Source of the DNA: JBFMFR01 sp040752025
GTDB taxonomy: Bacteria > Chloroflexota > Anaerolineae > Anaerolineales > UBA4823
Assembly (NCBI GenBank): GCA_040752025.1
Contig: JBFMFR010000002.1
Span: 62,001-126,000, forward strand
Reading direction: 5' to 3'
Length of the DNA stretch: 64,000 nt
Every line of letters begins with the position of its first letter. The stretch's first letter is position 1. The notes under the pieces were generated by a model. That model did no database searches, was not told the origin of the DNA, and worked only from the letters and a program-made list of their open reading frames with translations. The position numbers were made by a program, and so were the translations under genes. Below are positions 52,285-60,513 of this stretch, piece by piece.

Positions 52285-53313
52285 ATGAAATTCAAAACGC
52301 TTTCAAAATTAGCGCTGGTTTTGACCCTGGCCAGCGTGCTGATCGCAGCCTGCAACGGCAGCCCAAGCTCGCCGGTAGGACAGGTAACGGAAATCGTGAT
52401 CGGCCCGGATGCCTCGACCGAAGTGGTTTCGCCTACACAGGTTTTGCCTCCTACCGCAACCAATACCCCCGCGCCGACGCCTACGGAAACACCCACGCCT
52501 CTCCCGGACGCACCGACGCCCACGATCACGCCCACTTTGAGCCCCTACGATACATTTCTCATGAACGCCTTCCAGCTTATCGAACAGGAGAATCTGGATG
52601 GCGCCATTGCCGAGTTCACCAAGGCCATCCAACTCAACCCAAACGAGGCCGAGGCTTATATCCAGCGGGCGCGTACGTATATTTCGATGAAGAAATATGA
52701 CGAGGCCATCACGGACTGCAACTTTGCCATCAACGTGGAGCCGGACAACCCCCGGGTGTATAACACGCGCGGGGTGGCGTTTGCCTCCAAGCAAAGCCTG
52801 GCCCAGGCGCTGTTAGACTTTACCAAGGCGCTCGAGTTGGCCCCGGAATTTTATGACGTGTATCGCAACCGGGCGCTGACCTACGTGCAGCAGGAATTGT
52901 ACGACAAGGCTCTCGAAGACATGAATTCGGCGGTCCAGGGGATGCCTCAAAATCCCGAGGTGTATTACGAGCGCGGCAATGTGTATTTCTTGCTGGAGGA
53001 TATGGATGGGGCGCTGGCAGACTATAACCAGTTAGTCACCCTGGCCCCGGAAAATGCCTTGGGCCACTTCCAACGCGGGTTGACCCTGTTGGAATTGGAT
53101 CGCATCGATGAGGCCATCGTTGATTTCTCCAAGACGATCGAGCTCAACCCGAATTTCATCGAAGCCTATTTCTATCGTGGCACGGCCTACATCGAAACCA
53201 ACCAGACCGACAAAGCTATCGAAGATCTCAAATACGTTTACGCCAATGCCCAGGATGCAGAGACGAAGCTGCAGGCGCAACAGGAGTTGCAGAAGCTTGG
53301 AGTCAACCCGTAA
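52285..53313 (+). CDS. TPR-repeat lipoprotein
   Basis: 342 residues. Lipoprotein signal ending LIAAC (Cys about residue 23), then a Pro/Thr-rich stalk (about 60-85), then six to seven tetratricopeptide repeats (units such as AIAEFTKAIQLNPNEAEAYI and AIVDFSKTIELNPNFIEAYF). It would be anchored at the outer face of the membrane and serve as a protein-protein scaffold. ATG 52285 is chosen because it gives the signal peptide; AGGAAAGGA lies upstream. Its partner is unknown. Confidence 0.88.
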   Translation: MKFKTLSKLALVLTLASVLIAACNGSPSSPVGQVTEIVIGPDASTEVVSPTQVLPPTATNTPAPTPTETPTPLPDAPTPTITPTLSPYDTFLMNAFQLIEQENLDGAIAEFTKAIQLNPNEAEAYIQRARTYISMKKYDEAITDCNFAINVEPDNPRVYNTRGVAFASKQSLAQALLDFTKALELAPEFYDVYRNRALTYVQQELYDKALEDMNSAVQGMPQNPEVYYERGNVYFLLEDMDGALADYNQLVTLAPENALGHFQRGLTLLELDRIDEAIVDFSKTIELNPNFIEAYFYRGTAYIETNQTDKAIEDLKYVYANAQDAETKLQAQQELQKLGVNP

Positions 53314-53340
53314 ACGGGTTTACGTGAGCTTAGGATATTA

Positions 53341-53371
53341 CAGCACCCCGCTTTCGGGGTGCTGTTGTTTT
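53341..53371. terminator. Terminator between convergent lipoprotein genes
   Basis: CAGCACCCC / GGGGTGCTG with a 6-base loop, then TTGTTTTAT. Confidence 0.88.
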
Positions 53372-53398
53372 ATATAGAGATATGCGCTGGCTTACGAT

Positions 53399-54580
53399 CT
53401 AACGTTCGATGCGCGGGGAATTCCAGATGGCCCAGTCATCTGTAGCCGGTCCATCGGCTTTGACCAGGAAGATAATCTGGATGTTTTTGCCCTTCAAGGC
53501 TGTTAGATCGATGTCGACGCTGAGTAGCTTACCATCGCAGCTTTTCGCCCATTCGTTCAGCACCTGGGTCACGCCGCCCTCCAGGTAAGCGATCTGGAAG
53601 CGGACTTTACCAGCGCCGCAGGTGCCGTTGAGATTGGCCAGGAAGCCCAGTCGGGCGCGCAGGTGATCGCCTGGTTGGACGAAGTAAACCGGGAAAGTGC
53701 CGGCGACCGCGCCATTCTCCTCAGCGCGTGGCACGGTGAGCAGGATTTTGCCGGAAGTGGAGCCGGTTTCCAACAAAACGTTGTTAACGATCATGGCCGC
53801 CCCGCCGGGGTTATCTTGCGGACCGCCAAAGGCCAGGGCTGTATCCAGGTTGTTGGCATTACCGCTTTTCCACTCAGCCTGGGATGCCTGCGCCAGCAAA
53901 TCAAAAACGATGCCGGTCGGTACCTGCACTTTGATTTGAGCCCAGAAGGGCTTGCTGCCATCGCCGATGCCGAATTTTTGCCCGGCGGGGTTGGCCAGTT
54001 TGAAAGTACCTTTGTAATCCCCGCCGGTCAGGGGGGCAGTCAGGGATATAGAAATATCGATGTTGCTGCCGGGTGGGACGCTGGCATTCGTGAGCGTGAT
54101 CGGGCTTGGCGACGGCGCGTTGAAGATGTTCTGTCCCTCTACTACCAGGGTGTAAGCCGGGTTCCAGGTGCACGAGCCGGCGTTTTGCAGCCGCCAGGTC
54201 TTAACGAACACCTGGCCGGGCTTGATCGAGGTCCCATCGGGTATCGTGACATCGGCGATGAACTTCGCCCGGTCGCAGGGCAGCGGCGTGGGCGTAGAGG
54301 CTGGGGGCGGCTGGGTGGATGGCGCCAGCGGCAGAGTGGCCGAGGCGAAGGCAATTTGCGTCCAGGTGGACGCCGGTGGGGTAGTTGCCAGTGGAATGGC
54401 GGTTTGCGGTTGGCTGGCCTGGGTGAGTTGCGCCTGTACGGTTTGAGCCGCGGCCGTGTAGAGCAGGCTGGCACCGGAGGGCGTAGGCGTGCTTCGGGCA
54501 GGCAAATTACAGGCTCCCAGCAGTATGGCTGATACAAGCGTAGCACAACAGATGAACTTACGGGTATAGGTCGTGAACAT
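53399..54580 (-). CDS. Lipoprotein with NBR1-type Ig-like domain
   Basis: 393 residues. Signal with lipobox LLGAC (Cys about residue 24), a Thr/Pro/Ala-rich stalk (about 28-105), then a domain of the type known from the autophagy receptor NBR1 (FIADVTIPDGTSIKPGQVFV, KTWRLQNAGSCTWNPAY), which recurs in Chloroflexota surface proteins. A further beta-rich domain (about 225-393) is unassigned (NGAVAGTFPVYFVQPGDHLR). It is extracellular and probably binds a surface or envelope ligand. AGGAGA precedes ATG 54580. Divergent from the four-gene secreted array. Confidence 0.87.
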   Translation of the reverse strand: MFTTYTRKFICCATLVSAILLGACNLPARSTPTPSGASLLYTAAAQTVQAQLTQASQPQTAIPLATTPPASTWTQIAFASATLPLAPSTQPPPASTPTPLPCDRAKFIADVTIPDGTSIKPGQVFVKTWRLQNAGSCTWNPAYTLVVEGQNIFNAPSPSPITLTNASVPPGSNIDISISLTAPLTGGDYKGTFKLANPAGQKFGIGDGSKPFWAQIKVQVPTGIVFDLLAQASQAEWKSGNANNLDTALAFGGPQDNPGGAAMIVNNVLLETGSTSGKILLTVPRAEENGAVAGTFPVYFVQPGDHLRARLGFLANLNGTCGAGKVRFQIAYLEGGVTQVLNEWAKSCDGKLLSVDIDLTALKGKNIQIIFLVKADGPATDDWAIWNSPRIER

Positions 54581-54714
54581 AGTCTTCTCCTAAGTCACTG
54601 TTTCCTTTTCCTTGAGATATTATAATCGCACAAGCACGATCTATGCGTTTACTCTGGGAAGCCGGTGTTCATGCTGTGCTGAAACGCGCATGGAGAGGGG
54701 TTCCTCTGGAAAAC

Positions 54715-54791
54715 TTTGTTATAAAGGGGTTAAGAAATGGGCGAAATTTGTTAGAAACTCCCTTGACTCAAATTAAAATGTGGAATATACT
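54715..54791 (+). promoter_or_regulatory. Promoter of secreted paralogue 1, with diverged upstream box
   Basis: TTGACT (54763-54768), 17-bp spacer, TATACT (54786-54791). A partial match to the box found in copies 2-4 (TTGTTA...GGTTA) lies at 54715-54732, 30 bp upstream of the -35 rather than 8. Confidence 0.7.
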
Positions 54792-54847
54792 TAACTCATG
54801 GATAAGATCCAAATTTTGGTTCCTACATTGACAAAAGGAGATAAAGA

Positions 54848-55510
54848 ATGAAAAAGCTGAACCTGTTGATCGTAGTTGCCATGCTGGCAGCCCTGCTGCT
54901 GGCGGCCGTACCCTCCGGCAAGCTGGTGCGCTTGCAGGTCATCAACAAGACCGACCAGCCCGTGTACCTCAAGCTGGAAGGCAAGAAGACGGATGCCTTC
55001 TACTACCTGACCATCGCCGCCGATGACGATGTGACCTTCACCGTGGTGAGCGATGTCTACAAGCGCACCACCTGGACCTGCGACGGCGTCAAGAGCAGCG
55101 GCGAGCTGGAAATGACCGGCAATGTGCGCCTGGTCTTCACCCCCTGCGGCAAGATCCCCTTGCGCAAGGTCTGGCGCGAGTACTGGTGGGATGATGGCGT
55201 CAATACTTACAATGTATTGGCCCAGTACATGATGCCGAACTTCGGCGAACCTACCCAGGAGAAGGTCTTCTACTTCAAGGAGTACTCTTTCGTGCGCTGG
55301 ACGAAGCTGATCGATCCAGTCCTCGTCGGCCTGGAAGTTGATTGGCTGTTGGGCAATATTGTTGACTTCGAGTGGAGCCCGGATGGCATTCACTGGTACG
55401 GCCCGATCTGGTACAACGGCCACTACACCGTCTGGCTGCCCTTCAAACTGGGCGTTGCCTGGCGCACTTACAAGGCCCCTGTCGGCCAGTGGTGGCGCTA
55501 CCAGTACTAA
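54848..55510 (+). CDS. Secreted protein of unknown function, array paralogue 1
   Basis: 220 residues. Sec signal peptide MKKLNLLIVVAMLAALLLAA, no lipobox, so a released or surface protein of about 195 residues. The core has Cys in TWTCDGVKSS and TPCGKIPL, probably one disulfide. Rich in Trp/Tyr, ends WWRYQY. I recognise no family. It is nearly identical to copies 2-4 for residues 1-112; differences concentrate at about 113-128 (EYWWDDGVNTYNVLA) and 165-190. AAGGAG precedes ATG 54848. It has its own promoter and terminator. Confidence 0.88.
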   Translation: MKKLNLLIVVAMLAALLLAAVPSGKLVRLQVINKTDQPVYLKLEGKKTDAFYYLTIAADDDVTFTVVSDVYKRTTWTCDGVKSSGELEMTGNVRLVFTPCGKIPLRKVWREYWWDDGVNTYNVLAQYMMPNFGEPTQEKVFYFKEYSFVRWTKLIDPVLVGLEVDWLLGNIVDFEWSPDGIHWYGPIWYNGHYTVWLPFKLGVAWRTYKAPVGQWWRYQY

Positions 55511-55579
55511 ACCCGGCAGACGGGATGCAGGAGACAGCAGGCGGGGGGCGCTGTTGACTGTAAGATGAAGTAAGTGAGA

Positions 55580-55607
55580 GGCCCTGCTGAGAAGCAGGGC
55601 CTTAGTT
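55580..55607 (+). terminator. Terminator after paralogue 1
   Basis: GGCCCTGCT / AGCAGGGCC with GAGA loop, then TTAGTTGTT. Confidence 0.85.
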
Positions 55608-55641
55608 GTTATCAGGAAATAGTACCTGAGAGCTACTCGTT

Positions 55642-55696
55642 ATTGTTAAGGAAAAGTTATACGCATCTTGACTTCAGTTAAACTATGGATTATAAT
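55642..55696 (+). promoter_or_regulatory. Promoter of paralogue 2 with conserved upstream box
   Basis: Box ATTGTTAAGGAAAAGTTA (55642-55659), 8 bp, TTGACT (55668-55673), 17 bp, TATAAT (55691-55696). Confidence 0.82.
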
Positions 55697-55752
55697 TAGA
55701 TCAATGTGCAAGACCACAAATTCAAGTTTCTGATTTAATAAGGAGACACAAG

Positions 55753-56415
55753 ATGAAAAAGTTGAACCTATTGATCGCAGTTGCCATGCTGGCAGCCCTG
55801 CTGCTGGCGGCTGTACCCTCCGGCAAGCTGGTACGCTTGCAGGTCATCAACAAGACCGACCAGCCCGTGTACCTCAAGCTGGAAGGCAAGAATACGGATG
55901 CGTTCTATTACCTGACCATTGCCGCCGATGACGATGTGACCTTTACCGTGGTGAGCGACGTCTACAAGCGCACCACCTGGACCTGCGACGGCGTCAAGAG
56001 CAGCGGCGAGCTGACCATGACCGGCAACGTGCGCCTGGTCTTCACCCCCTGCGGCAAGATCCCCTTGCGTAAGGTCTGGCGCTATTACTACTGGGACGAT
56101 GGCGTCGATTGGGGCGAGTTCATGGTGCAGTACATGATGCCGAACTTCGGTGAGCCCACCCAGGAGAAGGTCTTCTACTTCAAGGAGTACTCCTTCACCC
56201 GCTGGACCAAGCTGATCGACCCGGTCGTGGCTGCTGGCATTGAAGATTGGTTGCTGGGCAATCTGGTCGACTTCGAGTGGAGCCCGGATTACATTCACTG
56301 GTATGGCCCGGTCTGGTACAACGGTCACTACACCGTGTGGCTGCCCTTCAAACTGGGCGTTGCCTGGCGCACTTACAAGGCCCCTGTCGGCCAGTGGTGG
56401 CGCTACCAGTACTAA
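55753..56415 (+). CDS. Secreted protein of unknown function, array paralogue 2
   Basis: 220 residues with the same layout as paralogue 1: signal peptide, conserved core with two Cys, variable patch 1 (YYYWDDGVDWGEFMV), conserved QYMMPNFGEPTQEKVFYFKE, variable patch 2 (VVAAGIEDWLLGNLVDFEW), conserved C-terminus. Copies 1 and 2 form one subtype, lacking the extra Cys pair of copies 3 and 4. AAGGAG precedes ATG 55753. Confidence 0.88.
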   Translation: MKKLNLLIAVAMLAALLLAAVPSGKLVRLQVINKTDQPVYLKLEGKNTDAFYYLTIAADDDVTFTVVSDVYKRTTWTCDGVKSSGELTMTGNVRLVFTPCGKIPLRKVWRYYYWDDGVDWGEFMVQYMMPNFGEPTQEKVFYFKEYSFTRWTKLIDPVVAAGIEDWLLGNLVDFEWSPDYIHWYGPVWYNGHYTVWLPFKLGVAWRTYKAPVGQWWRYQY

Positions 56416-56482
56416 ACCCGGCAGATGGGATGCAGGAGACGGTAGACAGGGGGCGCTGTCGATTGTAAAATGAAGAAAGTAT

Positions 56483-56511
56483 GAGGCCCTGCTGAAGAGC
56501 AGGGCCTCTTC
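56483..56511 (+). terminator. Terminator after paralogue 2
   Basis: GAGGCCCTGCT / AGCAGGGCCTC with GAAG loop, then TTCT. Confidence 0.85.
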
Positions 56512-56594
56512 TCGTCTATGGGACTAACGATGTCCGTGCTTACTCGGTTTCTCGGCAGAACTGCGCTATGGAGAATGTATGGCTGCACATTACT

Positions 56595-56649
56595 ATTGTT
56601 AAGGACAGGTTACACAAGGCTTGACTCTGGTTAAAAAGTATACTATAAT
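56595..56649 (+). promoter_or_regulatory. Promoter of paralogue 3 with conserved upstream box
   Basis: Box ATTGTTAAGGACAGGTTA (56595-56612), 8 bp, TTGACT (56621-56626), 17 bp, TATAAT (56644-56649). Confidence 0.82.
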
Positions 56650-56702
56650 GGCAACAACGTAAAACGATCCAAAACCAAGTTTCTGGAATAAGGAGACACA
56701 AG

Positions 56703-57377
56703 ATGAAAAAGCTGAACCTGTTGATCGCAGTTGCCATGCTGGCAGCCCTGTTGTTGGCGGCGGTGCCCTCCGGCAAGCTGGTACGCCTGCAGGTCATCAA
56801 CAAAACCGACCAGCCCGTGTATCTCAAGCTGGAAGGTAAGAATACGGATGCGTTCTATTATCTGACCATTGCCGCCGATGACGATGTGACCTTTACCGTG
56901 GTGAGCGACGTCTACAAGCGCACCACCTGGACCTGCGACGGCGTCAAGAGCAGCGGCGAGCTGACCATGACCGGCAACGTGCGCCTGGTCTTCACCCCCT
57001 GCGGCAAGATCCCCTTGCGCAAGGTCTGGCGCTACTACGAGTGGTTTGATATCGCCACCACGACCTGGTACGATCTGACCGTCCAGTACATGATGCCGAA
57101 CTTCGGCGAGCCCACCCAGGAGAAGGTCTTCTACTTCAAGGAGTACTCCTTCACCCGCTGGTCCAAGATCGTTGACCCGATCGTGGCCGATCTATTCATC
57201 TGCGATGATCTGGACACCTGCGATGCCTTCTGGAGCCCGGACGACATCCACTGGTTCTCGGTTGCTGACCCGACCTGGTTCAATGGCCACTTCACTGTGT
57301 GGCTGCCCTTCAAACTGGGCGTGGCCTGGCGCACCTACAAAGCCCCTGTGGGCCTGTGGTGGCGCTACTCCTACTAA
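56703..57377 (+). CDS. Secreted protein of unknown function, array paralogue 3
   Basis: 224 residues. As paralogues 1-2, but variable patch 2 contains an added Cys pair (CDDLDTCDAFW), probably a second disulfide, and SVADPTWFNGHF replaces the YGPxWYNGHY form. Variable patch 1 is YYEWFDIATTTWYDLTV. Ends WWRYSY. N-terminal 112 residues are the same as in paralogue 2. AAGGAG precedes ATG 56703. Confidence 0.88.
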   Translation: MKKLNLLIAVAMLAALLLAAVPSGKLVRLQVINKTDQPVYLKLEGKNTDAFYYLTIAADDDVTFTVVSDVYKRTTWTCDGVKSSGELTMTGNVRLVFTPCGKIPLRKVWRYYEWFDIATTTWYDLTVQYMMPNFGEPTQEKVFYFKEYSFTRWSKIVDPIVADLFICDDLDTCDAFWSPDDIHWFSVADPTWFNGHFTVWLPFKLGVAWRTYKAPVGLWWRYSY

Positions 57378-57441
57378 ACCCGGTAGACGGGATGCAGTAG
57401 ACGGTAGACAGGGGGGCTATCTACTGTGAAGAGATAAGCTG

Positions 57442-57479
57442 GAGGCCTTGCTTTGCGGCAAGGCCTCTTTATTTTATTT
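57442..57479 (+). terminator. Terminator after paralogue 3
   Basis: GAGGCCTTGC / GCAAGGCCTC with a TTTGCG loop and a long T-rich tail. The 304-bp gap to paralogue 4 otherwise holds only the conserved box and promoter. Confidence 0.88.
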
Positions 57480-57568
57480 CCCCCGTGGGATCAGTGTGGT
57501 TTGTATCCTATTTCATATTCACCAGTGCGCCGTCTGTTTGAGAGCGTATGAGTGATACCTGTACTTAT

Positions 57569-57624
57569 ATTGTTAAGGGCAGGTTATTCTCCTACTTGAC
57601 TTTTGTTATGCTCCCAGATATAAT
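57569..57624 (+). promoter_or_regulatory. Promoter of paralogue 4 with conserved upstream box
   Basis: Box ATTGTTAAGGGCAGGTTA (57569-57586), 9 bp, TTGACT (57596-57601), 17 bp, TATAAT (57619-57624). Confidence 0.82.
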
Positions 57625-57681
57625 AGTTGTAGTTGGATGGATATCCATCATAAGTTAAGTTCCCAAATAAGGAGATGCACT

Positions 57682-58365
57682 ATGAAAAAACTCAATCTAT
57701 TGATCGCAGTCGCCATGCTGGCAGCCCTGCTGTTGGCGGCGGTGCCCTCCGGCAAGCTGGTACGCCTGCAGGTCATCAACAAGACCGACCAGCCGGTGTA
57801 CCTCAAGCTGGAAGGCAAGAAGACGGATGCGTTCTATTACCTGACCATTGCCGCCGATGACGATGTGACCTTCACCGTGGTGAGCGATGTCTACAAGCGC
57901 ACCACCTGGACCTGCGACGGCGTCAAGAGCAGCGGCGAATTGGAAATGACCGGCAACGTGCGCCTGGTCTTCACCCCCTGCGGCAAGATCCCCTTGCGCA
58001 AGGTCTGGCGCTATTACTACTGGGATGATGCCGGTGCCTACACCCTGCCGTGGGACCACGAGCTGGTAGTGCAGTACATGATGCCGAACTTCGGCGAGCC
58101 GACCCAGGAAAAGGTCTTCTACTTCAAGGAGTACTCCTTCACCCGCTGGACCAAGCTGGTCGATCCGATCCTGGTTGACCTGGCGGTCTGCGATGAGCTG
58201 GACACCTGCGACGCCTTCTGGAGCCCGGATGGCATTCACCTGTTCGGCGTTGCCGACCCAACCTGGTACAACGGCCACTTCACCGTCTGGCTGCCCTTCA
58301 AATTGGGCGTGGCCTGGCGCACTTACAAAGCCCCCGTGGGCCTGTGGTGGCGCTACAGCTACTAA
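57682..58365 (+). CDS. Secreted protein of unknown function, array paralogue 4
   Basis: 227 residues from ATG 57682, which gives the same signal peptide as its sisters and has TAAGGAG upstream (an earlier in-frame ATG at 57637 lies before the ribosome site). It carries the extra Cys pair (CDELDTCDAFW) of the copy-3 subtype and the longest variable patch 1 (YYYWDDAGAYTLPWDHELVV). Residues 80-112 use the copy-1 variant (GELEMTG) rather than GELTMTG, so the copies look mosaic. Confidence 0.88.
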   Translation: MKKLNLLIAVAMLAALLLAAVPSGKLVRLQVINKTDQPVYLKLEGKKTDAFYYLTIAADDDVTFTVVSDVYKRTTWTCDGVKSSGELEMTGNVRLVFTPCGKIPLRKVWRYYYWDDAGAYTLPWDHELVVQYMMPNFGEPTQEKVFYFKEYSFTRWTKLVDPILVDLAVCDELDTCDAFWSPDGIHLFGVADPTWYNGHFTVWLPFKLGVAWRTYKAPVGLWWRYSY

Positions 58366-58429
58366 ACCGCTAGACGATTACAGTGGACAGCAGATGGGGG
58401 TGCTATGAACTGTAGAGTGATGTAAGTTT

Positions 58430-58458
58430 GAGGCCCTGCTTTGCGGCAGGGCCTCTTA
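58430..58458 (+). terminator. Terminator after paralogue 4
   Basis: GAGGCCCTGC / GCAGGGCCTC with a 6-base loop (TTTGCG), then TTATGTTTTG. The remaining bases up to prfA contain a GAAC/GTTC repeat remnant and no clear promoter. Confidence 0.85.
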
Positions 58459-58572
58459 TGTTTTGTTTGATATAATTGAGGCCTTGAGCGCAGAGGCACA
58501 AACGGAACTTCCTGTTCCGCGTTCTTGGGCAACTTTGTGCTTTTGGTTAATTCATTGTTTGGATTGGATGGT

Positions 58573-59640
58573 ATGCTGGAAAAGCTTGTTGCAATCGAAG
58601 AACGTTACGAAGAACTCAACCAGTTGCTGATGGAGGTGGGCAGCGACTACCAACGGGCAGCCGAGTTGGGCATGGAGCGCGCCGAGTTGGAGCCGGTGGT
58701 GAATAAAGCGCGCCAGTATCGACAGGCGCTGCAGCGCCTGGAAGAGGGGCACACCCTGCTGGATGCTGAGGATGAAGAGCTGCGTCTGCTGGCAGAGGCG
58801 GAAATTGCCGAATTGGAGCCGCTGGTGGAGCGCCTGGAGGCTGAGATCAAGGGACTGTTGCTGCCCAAGGACCGCCGCGATGCCCGCAATGTGATCATGG
58901 AAATCCGGGCTGGTACGGGTGGGGATGAAGCCGCCTTGTTTGCTGCCGACCTGTTCCGCATGTACAGCCGCTACGCCGAGCGCCAGGGCTGGGAGGTGGA
59001 CGTGCTTTCGGCCAACGAGATCGGCATTGGCGGGTTCAAAGAAATCATTTTCATGGTCAAGGGCAAAGGCGCTTATTCGCGCTTGAAGTACGAGTCGGGC
59101 GTGCATCGTGTCCAGCGCGTCCCGGTTACCGAGGCCTCTGGGCGCATTCATACCTCTACCGCTACGGTGGCAGTCTTGGCGGAGGTGGATGAGGTTGAAG
59201 TGGATATCCCGGACGGCGATATCCGCACCGAAGTGTACAAATCCGCGGGGGCCGGTGGGCAAAACGTGCAGAAGAACGCCACGGCTGTGCGCATTATCCA
59301 CCTGCCAACGGGGATCGTAGTGCAGTGTCAGGATGAGCGCTCGCAGTTGCAGAACCGCATGCGGGCCATGAGCATCCTGCGGGCGCGCCTGTACGAGATC
59401 GAGCAAGAGAAGCAGCGCCAGGAGGTCGAGCAGGCGCGCCGCTCACAGGTAGGCACAGGCGAGCGTTCCGAGAAAATCCGCACTTATAATTACCCTCAAT
59501 CACGGGTTACCGATCATCGCATCAACGTATCCAACTACAACCTGGCCGGGGTGATGGAAGGTTGGATCGATGAGTTTATCGAAGAACTCTCCTTGCGCGA
59601 TGAGACCGAGCGCCTGGCGGCGGTGGGGATCGAAGAATGA
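58573..59640 (+). CDS. prfA: Peptide chain release factor 1
   Basis: 355 residues. The GGQ motif that triggers peptide release is in SAGAGGQNVQKN, and the codon-recognition tripeptide is PVT in RVQRVPVTEASGRIHTS, the RF1 type (PxT) for UAA/UAG and not the SPF of RF2. This fits with UGA being available for selenocysteine elsewhere in the window. ATG 58573 begins MLEKLVAIEERYEEL, the family start; the ribosome site is weak. First gene of the prfA-prmC-DUF218-coaBC cluster. Confidence 0.96.
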   Translation: MLEKLVAIEERYEELNQLLMEVGSDYQRAAELGMERAELEPVVNKARQYRQALQRLEEGHTLLDAEDEELRLLAEAEIAELEPLVERLEAEIKGLLLPKDRRDARNVIMEIRAGTGGDEAALFAADLFRMYSRYAERQGWEVDVLSANEIGIGGFKEIIFMVKGKGAYSRLKYESGVHRVQRVPVTEASGRIHTSTATVAVLAEVDEVEVDIPDGDIRTEVYKSAGAGGQNVQKNATAVRIIHLPTGIVVQCQDERSQLQNRMRAMSILRARLYEIEQEKQRQEVEQARRSQVGTGERSEKIRTYNYPQSRVTDHRINVSNYNLAGVMEGWIDEFIEELSLRDETERLAAVGIEE

Positions 59641-59682
59641 CCTTTTCGGAGTGGTGATCGTGATTCGAAGCCGGTTACGGAG

Positions 59683-60513
59683 TTGCTGAGAGAGATTGTT
59701 TCGCGCTTGCAGGCAGCCAGTGAGTCGCCTGGGCTGGACGCCCAGGTTTTGCTGGCGCACGTTTTGGGGAAATCACGCCCCTGGGTCTTGGCGCACCCGG
59801 AAGTGCAGTTGGATGCCCCCCAGGCCAGCACGCTGGCAGTCGCCCTGGAACGTTTGGAGCGAGGCGAGCCGCTGCCCTATGTGCTCGGCCGTTGGGAATT
59901 TTATGGACTGGAACTGCAAGTCAGCCCGGCTGTGCTCATTCCGCGGCCAGAGACGGAATGCCTGGTGGAGCAGGCCTTGGCCTGGCTGCGCGCTCATCCT
60001 GGAAGGCGGCGGGTGCTGGATGTGTGCACTGGCTCGGGCTGCATCGCCGTGGCCCTGGCTGTAAACCTGCCAGGGTTGCAGCTCCTGGCCAGTGATATCT
60101 CCTTCGCGGCCCTGCAAGTGGCAGGCGCCAACGCCCGCCAGCACGGTGTGTCGCCGCGCTGGCTGTGCGTGCAGGCCGACCTGCTGCCTCCTAGCGCTGC
60201 GCCCTGGGACTTGATTTGCGCTAACCCACCCTATGTACCGCACGAAGCGCTGCCGGAGTTGCGCGTGGCAGCCTGGGAGCCGCGCCTGGCATTGGATGGC
60301 GGGCCGGACGGTTTAGTTTTTATCCGGCGCCTGCTATCGCTTGCGCCGCAGGCCCTGTCTCCAAAGGGGTTGTTTTTAATGGAAATCGAAGCCTCACAAG
60401 GAGCAGCGGTGCTGGCCTTGGCCCGGGCTGCTTTCCCTGGAGCCGATGTGCAGGTGTTGCCCGACCTGGCCGGCAGGCAGCGCCTGCTGCGTGTGGAGAG
60501 GAGCGGCGGGTGA
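59683..60513 (+). CDS. prmC: Release factor glutamine methyltransferase
   Basis: 276 residues. Rossmann methyltransferase with VLDVCTGSGCIAVALA (SAM binding) and the catalytic NPPY in ICANPPYVPHEAL, which methylates the Gln of the GGQ loop in release factors, matching the prfA gene just upstream. The N-terminal helical domain holds LDAQVLLAHVLG and IPRPETE. No ATG is available; TTG 59683 is the best start but has no strong ribosome site, and initiation a few codons earlier cannot be excluded. Confidence 0.92.
   Translation: MLREIVSRLQAASESPGLDAQVLLAHVLGKSRPWVLAHPEVQLDAPQASTLAVALERLERGEPLPYVLGRWEFYGLELQVSPAVLIPRPETECLVEQALAWLRAHPGRRRVLDVCTGSGCIAVALAVNLPGLQLLASDISFAALQVAGANARQHGVSPRWLCVQADLLPPSAAPWDLICANPPYVPHEALPELRVAAWEPRLALDGGPDGLVFIRRLLSLAPQALSPKGLFLMEIEASQGAAVLALARAAFPGADVQVLPDLAGRQRLLRVERSGG

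Noticed and set aside
54643..54831. 62-codon frame upstream of the secreted array
   Set aside because: It runs through the promoter of paralogue 1 and has no ribosome site or homology signs.
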